Shown in pieces: positions 47,512 to 60,552 of a stretch of DNA of 64,000 nucleotides. The DNA lies in the NCBI GenBank assembly GCA_015501585.1, contig JADNRY010000245.1, positions 1-64,000 on the forward strand, given 5' to 3'. The stretch comes from Rhodocollybia butyracea (Eukaryota > Basidiomycota > Agaricomycetes > Agaricales > Omphalotaceae). How positions within the stretch are numbered: the first letter of the stretch is position 1; every line of letters starts with the position of its first letter. A model generated the notes under the pieces. That model had not been told where the DNA came from. It saw only the letters and a list, made by a program, of their open reading frames with translations, and made no database searches. The position numbers and the translations under genes are program-made.

Positions 47512-48354
47512 AGTTACTCACAAGACCATATCCACTCTGGATCCCGAACGTCTTGTCGCTTCAGATTTCATCGACGCTGGAGATAGCACTCAAATTTCCG
47601 TATCCTACAAGGATGTTGCTTTCTTATTTCGGCGCTACTACAACACTCAAAGACATGGGGCCAGGTATCCGCCTTACCCACCCGGAACCCGCGGCTACCT
47701 TTATCTACATCGTCTACCAGACGTTCATCCAGCTGCTTCGACTCTGCGGTTTAGAATCTGTGATAAAGACCTGCCGCCTCTCGAGTCGTTCTCCAATGGC
47801 AGGGACCTCACCCTGCCCACAGGTGTTCCCTGGGAAACGAATTGGCAACTCATGGACAGCTTTCGCATCCAAAACGTGTTCGAGGGTCTCCGTCTCGACA
47901 AAGTCATATCACCAGAGGTCCTCCAGCAGCTCAACAACTTTGAGAGTCTCAGGGAACGAAATATGAAGTTGTACTCTCCACCTATCCTCTCCTTCCGACA
48001 GCCATTCAGCGTCATAATGAAACAAATGGATGAAGGCGAGTACTTACTAGCTTTTTTAATTTTTATCTCTCTCACCTTTCGGATCCTTAACGGTCAGATT
48101 CAGATCTCCCGGACAAAGGAAATGCGTGTACGATGTGTCTAGACTACGATCCAGAGGGTAGAAGCTCCGCGAACAGAATCGTGTTGAGGCTAGTACAGAT
48201 ACCACAAGAGCTTCGCGGAAAAACACGCTGCGAAGAGGGTGATACCTTGCCATTCGAAGTCGTCCAACTGGGCACCGCACAGCTTTACGCCGACTTACTT
48301 AATATCTTGCTTCGACAATCACCGTCGTTATCCTCAGCTCAATCACAAAGTTGA
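47512..48354 (+). pseudogene. Unrecognised protein, decayed or multi-exon
   Basis: A continuous-looking reading across one frame, starting about STLDPERLVASDFID, runs through AFLFRRYYNTQRHGARYPPYP, GTRGYLYLHRLPDVHP, RFRICDKDLPPLESFSNGRD, then SFRIQNVFEGLRLDKVIS, NNFESLRERNMKLYS, and after an intron CLDYDPEGRSSANRIVLRL to a TGA at 48354. Motifs are unfamiliar to me, though the blocks (Arg/Pro-rich start, then a beta-rich middle) recur in agaric hypothetical proteins. The start codon is uncertain, and upstream frames are broken. Confidence 0.4.
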
Positions 48355-49189
48355 TTTCAGTATACCAAAGGTCCTAACCCTAACGCGATGACTGGAATCG
48401 CCTGCCGTAGCAGATGGATTTGCGAAGGCGAACAAGCTTGAAAAGTCGGAAGATTAGACGGAAATGGATGTATCTATACCACTGGGAAGAAGCCAGCCAT
48501 TCGGGGATTCAGTGTTGAACTTCAGCGGAAAGCATGGCGCGGCTCGTTACAGCATGGGTATGCGAGAGGACAAAGAGCGATACGCTGAGACGACGGTGAC
48601 AATAAAAGGATGGCATTAGATCATTTTACTTAATATGGGAAACCACTAGGTAGGTAAACGGGGCACACAATCAACTCACTAGCTCAGAACCCGGGACCAC
48701 CTGTGTTTGCGTTACTTCATGGACGAATGAGTAGCTAGCTAGCCTTCATATGCATGAGATTGAGCAGCTGGGAAACTGGGAAAAAACCATCCTTGAACTG
48801 CGTATCCACCTGAAATTTACAACTTGGAAAAATTGGACGCGTTGACGACAGTGATAAATGTTTCGGAGGAATAGCTAAGTGGACGGGTCTTTAGTACTTT
48901 GGTACTGCTGGCGAACCGCGTCGTCGACTCTGGATTGAGTCGCTGGGGAAGACGATCCACAAAAGGTTTTACGACCTAGAAATATACAGATTATGTTCAC
49001 TGCCTCCGTATGCAGCTTGTTCCCAATGACATTCTTCAAGAACCAGACGATCTTTTTATCGGGTTCGATTGGTGAGCAAACAGACCATTTAACTAGCTAT
49101 TTCGGGTACACGCGAACAGCCCCTCCTTACTGGATTCATCTGGATTCATTTAGGCATACATTCATCACACCAAGGTCACCATGATATTA
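48355..49189. other. Intergenic, no gene seen
   Basis: Only chance ORFs between the 47.5-kb relic and the transporter fragment. Confidence 0.4.
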
Positions 49190-49440
49190 TCTTCGTGCCC
49201 CTCTGTACAACTCTTTAATGGCTTCTCACTATCGGCTTATGCATCCGTCTCCTCAATGTCGGCCTCATGGTCAAATCCAAAGGGGCCAGCGGGAGCATTG
49301 GCTTTCTCGTAGTCTGTCAAGTCCTTCAAGGCCTCGGCGGAGGCACCGCAGCATGTTCATCGCAGCATTTGGCACAGTCTGGGATATCATGCATCAGGAT
49401 GGGGCACCGCTATTGCGTTTGTGTTGAGCATTCAAGTTTC
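49190..49440 (+). pseudogene. Fragment of a siderophore-type MFS transporter
   Basis: In one frame: GLCIRLLNVGLMVKSKG, GSIGFLVVCQVLQGLGGG, AACSSQHLAQSG. This resembles the transmembrane region of fungal siderophore-iron transporters (Sit1/Mir type). Only a few helices are present, frames around it are broken, and no N- or C-terminal half is visible. Confidence 0.5.
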
Positions 49441-50716
49441 CCTTTTTCGAATTGCTTTTGTATCCGAACTTAATAATTCCTGGCATATGTACGTGATCCC
49501 AATCTATGAAGGTGCAAATGGTTGATGTCCATTTGCTAGAATCCCAAAACTCCTTCTTCAGCATGCACGGATACTTTTCGGTCACTTCGTCTGCGAGTTC
49601 CAAGTCGTCGATAATTTCGTTGTTACGCGATTAGTCACAGATAGGGAGAATTTTGTATCGCACCATATGACCTGCAGAATGACATCCGCTGGCTCCACCA
49701 AAAGAGACCCACATACATGAAGAATACCATCGATTTTTCAATAATGGAGGAACACTTGGTGGTGGATAAGGGGGTATCGTGGGTGGAGCCGTTTTTTGCT
49801 GCTAGGGGTTGCATGGGATCGTTGTGGCTCGTAAGATGCTCGAAGATGGTAAGAACAAATGAAAGGATAGAGTGAGATGATATTTGCTATCCACGAGTGG
49901 AGATGAACAGATAAAGGTATCGAGGATGAGATCATTGGCATCGTCATCTCTTTTGTGAACCTTCATGTACAGCTGATCAGCGACGCTGCCAAAGTGGAAG
50001 AAAGCGGTGTGTCAGTAGATGGCATGTGTACTGAAATCATCCACGAGTGAACAAGGAGTGATAGAAAGTCCGAGCTAGTGGAAAGAAGACGCGAGAATGA
50101 AGTTTTGACCACAAGGATTGAGGATAAAATTATCGATGTAGGCCCAGATAGGCTGTCAGAGTTGGTCCAGCTTACTGTCAACAAGTATCTGCCTTCGCTG
50201 TCAGTGCTGATCCTATATTTCTTCAACAACGCTTTCATCGACAACCACAATTGAGGCCATGTATCCACCATCTTAGGGATCTCGTTGCTGTCCAGAAATC
50301 ATGCTCTCTCAAAATTTTGACCTTATTGCGGTACGAGCTGAGCTTTTCTTTGTCCTCCGACGAGAGTAAAAAGGAAGTATCGCCCTAAAACAGTTAACCA
50401 GGTAATGTGACTCGTAGATACGAGGGTATACTTAGTATACGTACTGCGTTGCTTTGGGAATGCTTTCTAGTAGACAAGCAATTTCGCTATGTTTTGTTGA
50501 AGAGAGGAGTGACTCGACAGTGAGGGAAAAAGTCAAGATGTGGAGAGACAAAGAGCCATGGCCTTACACGATCACCTGACTTGGGTGCGTAGCGAAGACA
50601 TTCGATCGTCTTCAAATCGTCTTTGCTTTCTACTAAGTTTCGTAGTGAACAATCACGATCGTATCATCTGAATGTTACACTCATATTGTTACAATGATAT
50701 CATGAATCATGAAAGA
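49441..50716. other. Intergenic, no supportable gene
   Basis: Several ~70-100 residue ORFs on the minus strand without recognisable motifs. A minus segment (LADEVTEKYPCMLKKEFW) near 49560 is unplaced. Confidence 0.35.
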
Positions 50717-53084
50717 CTACAAAACATAACGGAAATCGCGATTTTGAAAGTCGGTCAAGTCCAGGAATTCCTAGGGAAATCATAGCTCAGACCGCGGAAG
50801 GCAAAGAGAACAACCAAGGGAGAGACCTTTTCGACCTTGATCTCGTCAATACTTCCGTCATCGTTTATACGCTCAATGTAGACGTCGCTGTACTCATCAC
50901 TACTGGGTGCGGCATCCCGTAATTTGTTCTGGCGAACCAAATGGAACTATTGAAGAGTAAGGGAAACGATATAGTTTCCTTTGTGCAAGAGCTAAAGGGA
51001 TACACACCCGGATAAGCAACAGTAGGATCATGCAGCATCCATAGCAGATTCCGATAATCGTCCTGGAAAGAATGTACTTAACATCATTCGAAAGATATTT
51101 TGAGAAGAGTGATCAAACCAAGGTACGTGGTTGCTATTATACAGAATTATCGATAAGCGACCCAAGGACAGAACGTGAATCTATACATACCGAGGCTTGT
51201 ATTTCTCTTGCCACATGAAAGGAGCGGTAGCGTTTCCAATGCAGTAGGCGCAAAGCATAATGGCGTTCGTGGTAACCTTTTTCGTATGACCGGCGGTGAC
51301 ACTAGAAAGCCAGGATAAGGATAGAACTAGAAAGAAACGAGGTGAATTTTTCATCAATCCTGCGAACGGCACAGGACTGACCAAAGCCAGTGGTACCAAC
51401 ACCTGCGTTCAATACGCTTTTCAGAACCCGATAAGATAGCCAACAACAGAGCTCACCTGTTAGGTACACTCCGAAAAGCAAACCCACTGAGTCGGACCAC
51501 GGTAGGGTGTTGACGATGATCACTCCGACGACATTGGGAACGAAATAGATAAAGCCAACATACGCCCGGCTATGGATGTACCTGATCAGCAACTGATTAG
51601 TCAAAAACTAGGAACCCACCCACCTGTTGGGGTAACGAGCCGCAATGTTCACTCCAGTCCAAATGGTAATGATCTCGACAAAACCACTGACTGTATTAAG
51701 CAACGTTGTTTGCAAATTCGTGAAGCCGAAGGAAGCTACAATGAGGGCTTGTTGGTTGGTGAGGGAGTTTGGGACATTATCTAAGGCGGAGAAGAGAGCG
51801 AACATCCACGTTTTTGGGTCTAAAAGTGCTTCAATCATTCTGAGGAGATTAAGTTCGATAAGATCATCATCATTATCAGAAGAGACGCACTGTTCCTTTT
51901 TGAAATGTTTATTCTCGACGCCAGTTTGGTTTTCCTTCAGTCGCATTACAGCAACGGCTCGTTCTTGGGGTGTCAAAAACCAGGCATTGGTAGGACTGTC
52001 AGGGAAAAACAAGCTAAACCGGGGGATATATGGGTTAGATACAATGATGTGATTGCAACTTATGGTACACACAAGAAGCAGATCGCAATAATGAAGGTGA
52101 TGGCCCCAGTAATAACCATGAGCCTGAGAGGTTAAGCAAAATTTCGAGAACTGTGACAGTGATCGTACCATTGCCAAGGCTCAAATTTTACTGTATGTAT
52201 GTGTAGACAGCCAAAACTGACGAATCCAGAGATAATTTGGGCGGTCCCATTCATCAGGAACCAGTAACCAACTCTCAATGTTTGTTCGGTCCTGGTATAA
52301 AACATGGAACTGACAATCAGGAACCCAGCAGTGATAGATCCTTCGCACATTCCAAGAATGAGACGGACAACAAATAGTCCAGCAAAGTTGGTACAAGCTG
52401 CATGACAGCACAGAGCGACAGACCAAATGAATATGTTACAACTATGACTACATGAGAGACGTAATTGGCAGAAGAAAAAAACACGCACCTCATCCATTTC
52501 CCAACAGGAAATTTCTGCAGGGCCAGGTTTTGGGGATACTCGAATACGAGGTAACTCAAATAGAAGATAGTACCAAGCCTGATTTAGAGAACAGGATTAG
52601 AGGACCAACCAGCTCCGGCGAGAGTCTCACCAATTATACCTTTAAAGACGTGAAATGAGCATCCAATCTTATCGGGTATGAAGTAGTAGTACTAACTGAT
52701 TTGTAGTTAAGTGAGCCGCGGCGTCGATACCTAATATCGCCGCATTTCCCAATGTGGTCTTGTCCATGTATTGTACCCTATACTTTGTAAACGGCGCTCT
52801 ATGACTGTCAAATGAGGCTCGCACCAGTAGAGTATACACATCATAGGAAGTATGTGCCGGTCTATCTTGTTCCTAGAGCGCGATACACAGTCAGTCCTAG
52901 CAATGGAAAAAAAGCCTAGTGCTTACCGGATCCTGATTGCTTCTCGCGGGTCATACTCTCCAGCACCAGCACCACAAGCAAGGAGTGCAGCGGCTGTATC
53001 AACCTCCTTTGTTGAAACCTCTACATGGCGTTCGCGTTCTGCCTTTGGCCGTAGTTTCTCGTCATATTCTGTGGAAGAACCCAT
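50717..53084 (-). CDS. Dal5-like MFS transporter (allantoate permease family)
   Basis: Multi-exon, about 500 residues, starting MGSSTEYDEKLRP with an acidic N-tail. Twelve-helix MFS pattern: KIDRHILPMMCILYWMQYMD (helix 1, IDR motif), TLGNAAILGI, NQYNWLGTIFYLSYLVFE, YPQNLALQKFPVGKWM, FVVRLILGMCEGSITAGF, FFPDSPTNAWFLTPQERA (central loop), EALLDPKTWMFALFSALDN, NTLPWSDSVGLLFGVYLTG. It ends at a TAG after FLDLTDFQNRDFRYVL, a tail typical of the Dal5/Tna1/vitamin group of fungal anion:cation symporters. Substrate unknown; allantoate, nicotinate or a small dipeptide are family options. No lesion found; a few splice sites are assumed. Plasma membrane expected. Confidence 0.8.
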
Positions 53085-56000
53085 GATAACCAGTGGATAG
53101 GGCAAGATAAGTCACCATGGGACACCTTTTATTTAAACTAGTGGCGCCAATACATGATGCATGTGAACTTGGGGCTTCGTCCAAAGATAAGGCAATGCAG
53201 TATAGCGTCCACATGATGAAAGTCGGCGAATCGCGTAACGCTTCTGTTTCTTATCGAGGCTTTTGCAATAGAACGAATCAGGGCTGGAGTATGGGAGTCA
53301 CTTTATTACAGAGTGTTCAAAGATAAGACTTTGTACATTGAGGTTGAAACTAGGTGATGGTAGTAGTTAAAACGTGGGCGTCTAACCAGTCGTATTGTGT
53401 CATGTGTTTCTTCGCTCGGCCAGCTAGGCTATCAAGTTTGCAACACCCCCAAAAAATGGTTGGTCTTATAGGTTCTATCTTGAGATATGCACTCTTCTAA
53501 TCAAAAGCTCCAGTCTCTCCCCTTCTGGGGAACGTAACCGGCCCGAGGTCCTAAGTACACACGGCGTACTAACTATCTACAGCTCTCAGTGTAGATTTTG
53601 CGCAGAGAATGCTTTCGGAAGAATAATATATGGTCTGTACCACGCGTGCGCCTCAATCTGTGGTAGTGTCAAGCTGTTATTCTCTTGAGTAATGAACAAA
53701 ACCAGCTCAACCAACAGGCAAGGCGAAGTAATCCTTCAGTGTCGCCTTCCGGAACTCCTAAATTCACGAAAGGCGCAGGCTCAACTAATGGTTTTTATTA
53801 TCCTTCAGCTGTCCTTGGCTCAGCCCTCGACGTTCCCGATCTTATTTAACTTTGGCTTATTCGGACTCAGTCGAGCTAAGTTACATCCTGCATGATGTTT
53901 AAAACAAAAAAGTAAGATGAGCGAACTGAAGCGGAAATTTTCACTGACTATAGACCCAACCCATAGCAATATACTAGGCGTCGCAAGATTCACGAGTCTT
54001 ACACAAGTCCGACAAGTCCTTCCCGGCGGTGGTGGCTCCCCTCATCCTCCAAATCGTCTTTTTCGGTCTGTCTGCCATACAACTTGATGCCTTTGCGGTG
54101 ACGCTGCTAGGTGTCATTCGATATCGAGGGAACGTTGTTATCCAATGTAAAATAATGAAGGAAAAAGCGAAGAGAGGAGCAGGGCTTAAGTATGGTCAGT
54201 CAGTTCGATTTATGAAAACCTGAGGGCTGGTTTAACGACGACAGTAATTAACTTGAGATACAGAGGCCAATTGTGAAATCGGAGTCTATCATCTTCGATC
54301 TGTAAAGAAGCGCAGTATATATTCAGATCAGGTACAGCAGTGGTTTTCAAACCTTGAGTAAGATAGTGAGGACCCATTCAAGATTTAGTGTATTTTCAGA
54401 CCCGACCCCGACTACACAGCAAGGCCAATCTATGCACCTGAGGTTGGCCCAGCTTTGTTGATGCCTAGGGTAAAATATCTGGAGCCCAGTGCAAAAACCG
54501 TAATTAAGTGCTCAGGCGCAACCAGCAGAATTCGTGCTCAGGCGCAAGGCAGCCGTGCTGAGGATCAATTGAACGCGGTGCGAAGGATCGCGCCGCCAGT
54601 GCCTCTGTCCCGGCTCTCCCATTTCTTCCGATTTTTCCCTATTATTGGTTTTTATCATACTATACATGCGACTAGTACTACATATTCCAAACAGTACATA
54701 CCGTGTTCAATACATACCCATGCACCAACCGTTCATAATCTATTGAGCAACTATAAGCTGATATGTGCTCCTAAGGCCAAAAAAAAGCGTACCGTCGTTG
54801 CCCAAAGAACGGAAGACTCTTAGAGCTAGAAAGGTGAAAAAAAAAGAACGACAAACCATGTCAATAACCACGAGAGAATGTTGAACCTTGAAGAATAAAC
54901 ATCTTGAGGTGTCAATTCTCCAGAGTAGCTTTACACAGAAATTTGGGCCACCGATATAACACAGGGCCTTGCGTTGAAGCTTATTCAGTCTTCTTGAAGG
55001 GCGTGGCCTTGATTTGAGACACAAGGAAGGATTTGAGTTGCGTTGAAGAGCGTTGAAGGCACTTGTAGCTTGCTGAACAATGTTGCGCTAGTCTTGAAGT
55101 TCAATCAGTTCCGTCCTCGCAGTCTTGAAGACTTGCTGAGCTTTGACATGGAGCTCATGGACGTTGAGAGAAAAGAGGGCCTTACATCACGCACAACTTC
55201 ATGACTCGTAAATTTTAAAACCAACATATCACGCGACTTGAATGTAGTCCTGAGGGCATCGGGCGGTTCAGATGGACTGCAGTACCAAAAGAAAAATATC
55301 CTACGCATTATCCAGCCGTTTGAGGCTAGGGTCCAATTTTTTGCGCCTCAGCACAAAATCATAATCAGACTCGGTACGTCCGGATCTTTTCAGCCCGAGC
55401 CGCAAGGGAGGGTTTGGCCGTGTAGTCAATGCGTTCAAGGACCAAGTATTAAATCCTACTTCTACTAGCTTCTACTACATCATAATTTAGGACATCTGAC
55501 ACCCTAGCAACCACCTCCCGAATTCATCTGTGTGCAAATTGGGAAGGTGGAGCGCGAAGATGATGGGTAGACCATTTTCATTTTCAATGACATGTCCAGG
55601 AACATGGGATGAGGTAGGTTGAGATCTTCTAGACTGGCGCTGAGGGGTTCGTATATTCAGATTCAGATTGAAGAAGCTTCGGACTCGCAAGAAGCGAAGA
55701 TCAGGAACGAGAGAGTCGTTCCTTGGACCGACAAAGCTAAACTCTCATGGGAACGTTGAGTTCGAAGCAAGTGGGCGGGGGCGGGGTAACTCATCTTGAC
55801 TTGATCCTGACTTGGCCAAGTTGTATCGAGTTGAAAAAGGATGCGCTCATTGTACAACAATGAGCTGTACATAGAGATACCAGTCCTTATCACAAGTGTA
55901 TTATCAACACAGTGCTGCTTCCCAATTTTAGACGAGCCTCTTCAGTCCAGTATTTACACTCGTTCGGGGAGCGACAAGGCTCAAGATGATATAGATCAGG

Positions 56001-57326
56001 TTGGGATCCTGCTCATGGCAGACTGCAAGCGCTTATGTGTGAAGACCAATCAGCTGTTCACAAAGGAAAAAGTCAAGCACCCGGCTGGCCAACTCTTCCG
56101 CGATTTCTTCACTCCTTGTGAGTGACTATCACCAAGTGACAAGCAGGCTCACATGCCCAAATTGTCTGACTGTCTGTCGATTGAAGCTTCCTAAAGATCC
56201 GTCACCCTCGGTAGGTGTGTACAAGGGTGGGTAGTTTAAATATATATTTACCTACTTTTCATCGATTCAATCAACCGTCATGGTCTGTTCAAATTTGGTT
56301 TTTCGATGTCGGGCCCGAATCCCGCTTCATTCGTATTCCTAAAACAGATCTTTCTTCACAGCATTCTTGGGATCCCGTTGGCAGGTTTTCGGGGTCCTCG
56401 AAACACTTTATTCAGCGGTGATTCTTCGGTTTCTGGTGCGAGCTCGAATGTTACTAAGCACGGATCCGTACGAACGGTTTACCAGTGCCACTTTCGAATT
56501 CATTGTGCATGTCCATGTACTGAATGCTGAGATAGTCTAGAGATCATATAGTATCCGTGTGTGATCTTGCAGTAATACTAGATTGGGTGACTCTAGATTT
56601 GGCTGTGGTATCGAGTAGGCATTTCTAGTTCGCCCCAGAGTCCGATCACCTTCACTAAGCTCAGATCTCAGAGCCCCCCCAGTTTATCTTCTGCTCACCT
56701 ACGGATCCCGGACCTATTTATCTTTGTATTTTCGAATACGCTGAATCCTGATTGACGTTCACCATAGGATATGTCAGAACAAGAAGATGGCTAGCATATT
56801 TTTGACAGGACAACATTTCGAGTCTAAGCCTTCTTTTTTTATTTATCACTCAAGACACAGGCCTAGGCGCATGAACGGAAAATCCAGGCAACCTATTGCC
56901 GCCAGCCATTCATGCGATGCAATGTCTATTCTGGGACGCCAAGGAGGAAGCATAGGACAAATAGTGCCTTTAAGGAGACGTCTCGTGGCATTATTTGAAT
57001 TATAAGGCGTTGAAGGCGATTCATCAAACGTGTAATGAGAGGTACCAGTGCACTCAGTACCTTTGATAGGCAGCGATTTTCCAGTCAGCCTGAAGAAGCA
57101 ATTATTTCCATTGAAATACAAGATGCGCTGATAACTAAGTTTGAATAATGGTATAATACGTACGTAGAATAACTTTTTTAAAATAAACAAATGATACGGC
57201 TGGTCAAGAAATTAATGACAACGAAACCACAACAAAGCATAATTAACAAAAAGCCTCGCAAAGAAAAAAAGAAAAGAGTAGCAAAAGTCCAGTATAATTT
57301 TGGTTCGTTCGTAACGCTCCATACCT
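53085..57326. other. Gene-poor interval, 4.2 kb
   Basis: I see no recognisable protein, TIR or tandem array. Chance ORFs occur on both strands. Imperfect TTGAAG-rich stretches lie near 54870-55140, including TTGAAGAGCGTTGAAGG and CTTGAAGACTTGCTGAG. Confidence 0.4.
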
Positions 57327-59193
57327 TCAAGATGGACGTCGCAGCTGCGTCATTTCTCCATCGTGCATTCCAGACATATCAAACATCAGATCGTGGGTAA
57401 ACATGGATGGATGGAGGTAGGAATTCGCATCCCCAGCCGAAATCATACCCAGTCCCATTGCACCACTCATCGACATGTCGCCCATGCCTGATCCGCCAGG
57501 CATTCCCTGGTGAGGACTTTCATCGCCAGGAATGAATCCCAGCCGGGGAGATAGCGTTCGGTGATGATGGGCTTCCTGCGGATAGAGGTGACCTCTTGGC
57601 GGATGCACTGGCAGGACTTGCGGCGGCGGATACATCTGAGCCTGGAGACCCGACACGGCCCGCGGTACCCCCATACCCTGCATGTGAGTTCCCGTTCCCA
57701 GACCGATATCCCCCATAGGAAGAAGACCCATCTCGCCCGTACCCATACCCATATGCAAATCGGTCCGACTCGATGGGCGAGTGAGGTGAGCCTGAGGACC
57801 TGTATGATCCGGAAGTCGACGGTCTGGCAGCATGGGCAGAGAGTGGGGACGGTGTTGTGGAGGGTCCAGGGGACGTTGAAGAGGAGGTGTTTGTGCTTGG
57901 ACGGTAGAAAGCTAAATGGAAAAAAAGTACATTAATTATACGACAATCAACCAATTTTGTTTTTTGACTCACCCGAACTTTCTCCCTTGCTCTTTGAAGC
58001 TGCTCCTCCTGCTGCATGCGCAGCGCGTGAGTGTAACTCAAAGCCTTTTGATGTCGTGCCATTGTCTCCAAGGGCGAGTCCTGCAGCTCCACGGACAATG
58101 AAACCCGTTCCGCTCGTGCCTGGTCGACTCCCGGCGCTGGAGTATGAATCTCTCTCTCTGTTGATAGGGGTGAATAGAATCCCGCTGTTTCGGGTGGATT
58201 CAGACGAGGATCCTGGACGAGCATATCCCGCGACTTCATCGTCGTCTGACCGAAGGAGGTCCATGACGCTGAGTCTTCTCGACTGTGGTCTCGATTCACT
58301 GGATCCGGCATCACCATCTCCGTCATCGACAGCTGAGAAGCCCCGCTTCTTGCTATTCCCATTTCCACCGCCGCTGGAGGGTGGGTGTGGATTGAGGGGT
58401 GGAGCATTGAACGAGAAGGGTGATTCTCCGTAGGAACGATCGTCTTCCCACCCGAGGCCCATGCCTGTCCCAGAACCGACATTATAGTTGGAGGCTCCTG
58501 GGGACGTAACGGGTCGGTAGCCATAGGCGTATATCTCGAGCCCATGTGATGACCCCCCTCGCGACCCCGGACGGATGTCGAACCCACCTGAGCTCGGCGG
58601 GGGGAGCCTGAGACCGTTCGCATTCCCGGGACCTGATAAGGCTGGTAACGACGGGAGTCCACCTCCGTTTCCATTGTTGAAGCCACTGAGGATGCCTCCA
58701 CTGGATATGGGGCGTCCTCCGAGACCTGCGTTGGAACTCGGGCGCGCGAGCGACGTTGACGGGGGCGGGAGTGAAGCGATGGAGCTGGGGAGGACACTTG
58801 AGAGCGGAGGGAGTGTAGTTCCTGTGGCAGGTCGGCTCCCTGTCCCTGGCCTAGCAGTTGTGGCGGTGGACGGTCGGCTGGTGCTGCGTGTGTTTGTGGA
58901 AGGCCTTTCTCGTTCACGGGAGTATGAGAAGCTAGAGGGGTTATTGCTGACGTCGTCGGGGACGTTGAATCTGAAGACGTCGTTAGCGCTGCTTGAGAAG
59001 GAGCGGGAGTGTGGGCTTTGGGAAGGGTAGGCTGAGGTACTGGGTCGTTGTTGGCTTCGAAAGGACCGAAAGGAATAGTTGTCGTCTTCATTGCGGTGGC
59101 CTCGAAAGGACTGCCTTGTCACGTTCTGATTCACGTCGAAATCAACATCCATATCATCCTGGTGGCGGATATTCGAGTAGTTCGAATAATGAC
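57327..59193 (-). CDS. Ser/Pro/Gly-rich protein, model incomplete
   Basis: An acceptor (CTTTAG|GTC) at 59193 opens a long exon: HYSNYSNIRHQDDMDVDFDV, then Ser/Pro-rich blocks (SQQRPSTSAYPSQSPHSRSF), Gly-rich blocks (GLGGRPISSGGILSGFNNG) and a MGLGWEDDRSYGESPFSFN segment. It has an in-phase intron at ~57963-57912 and then continues YRPSTNTSSSTSPGPSTTPS. Two long frames overlap here: one ends at 57947, the other runs 57520-59091 in a different frame; the former has better composition. The tail near 57327-57520 (PSMFTHDLMFDMSGMHDGEM) looks like the true end, but its splice to the rest is unresolved. An upstream exon to ~59549 (MWSRPAYTAYG) fits the phase. Composition suggests a regulatory or nuclear disordered protein; it may be part of the neighbouring zinc-finger gene. 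Confidence 0.45.
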
Positions 59194-60552
59194 CTAAAGA
59201 AAAATCATGTAAGCATTGGGTAAAAAGCATGATAGACGTGAGAGGAGGAAGAGAAAGAGAAAGAGCGGCGCAAAAATAAACATAAAGAAACAAAAGATAA
59301 TAAAAACAAATGCAAAAGCGTGAAAAGCAAAGAAGAAAAAAAGTTGCGAAAAAAAGGTCCTCTGCCTCTTGGTAATGCCCTGCCAGATGCCTTTGCCATA
59401 CCATATGCCGTATATGCCGGACGAGACCACATTCCAGATACTAAGGACGCCGCCGTCGACTCTCTTTGAAGACCCGGTAGCACCAGAAAACGCCGTAACG
59501 AAATCATTAGCCGTAACAAATTTGTGCCTGATCGCAAACAGTTCGTCAAGCTAGATGTAGGCAGAAAGCGCGGCTACGATTAAGGCTGGGGCTACCGATA
59601 GCTGGGCTAGGCTGATTCGTCGAGGGACAGTTAGAATAAGGCCTGTAGTCCACAGTTCCGTCATCCTCACCCCTCCCTGAAACGGATATAAACAAAAGAA
59701 AAGAAAGTTGGAAGAGTGAAGTATAACGGGAGGTGGCAGAGCGGAGAGGGCAGGGCAGAGGGCAGAGAGAGACATGAAAAGAAGAGGTTTTCATCAACAA
59801 CTCGAAAAAACAAATGAGGAATCATAAAATTAAAACATAAATCACAAAATCCAACATCGTTTATTGCCGATGTTGGATTAAAATGTTAAAGGTCACTAAA
59901 GTAACAAGTTACGACTCGACAGAGTCACGGGGAGGAGAACGGGGGAAACGGGAGGGGAGAGGACGGGATCCAAGGACTCACCCTACTTAGTTGAATGTCC
60001 ACGGCGCGATAAGCGGGCAGAGGCATGTCGATCGTGAGGCAAGGCACAGAGCTGGAGGCAACGAGAGACCAAGGAAGAAGAGAAAAAGTAAAGGAATCGG
60101 AAAGGAGCGGAACGAATTAAATCGAAGTATACCAGAAGAACGAAGTTCAAATAACGAAACGGAAGAAATTAAGAGAACCATCGTCAGCAGCGCACAATCA
60201 CAAAGCCGAGCGTGATACAGCGTAAGTACAACGTTAAACAAGGCGAAAGACATAGGGCAGCCATCATACATAGATATTCAAGAACCGAACACGGAGAAGG
60301 AAACGAGCGGGGCGAAATGAGCGTGAAGTAGGAACGAATGAGCGTAATACATTGAAAGGAGCGCAGACAGGTCAGTTTTCCAACAAGTTTCCAAACATCA
60401 CAAAAAAAAGTGCGAAAAATATAGATAAACATAAAACATAAAACGGTCGCAGGCAAAAAGTAGGAATTATACAACAAAACCCCCAAAAAGACAACCAAAA
60501 TCCCAAAGAATTAAAAAAAACGAATGAAATATTTTGAAATCAAAAACAAAGA
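59194..60552. other. Intron/upstream region between minus-strand genes
   Basis: AT- and purine-rich stretch with no conserved exons except the candidate exon at ~59400-59549. Contains a perfect hairpin at 59848-59879. Confidence 0.4.
59848..59879. other. Perfect 12-bp stem hairpin
   Basis: AATCCAACATCG, then an 8-nt loop TTTATTGC, then CGATGTTGGATT. Stem fully complementary; loop size suits a stable RNA or DNA hairpin. Function unknown. Confidence 0.7.

Noticed and set aside
57561..59030. Plus-strand ORFs opposite the Ser/Pro-rich gene
   Set aside because: Antisense shadows of a low-complexity coding region.
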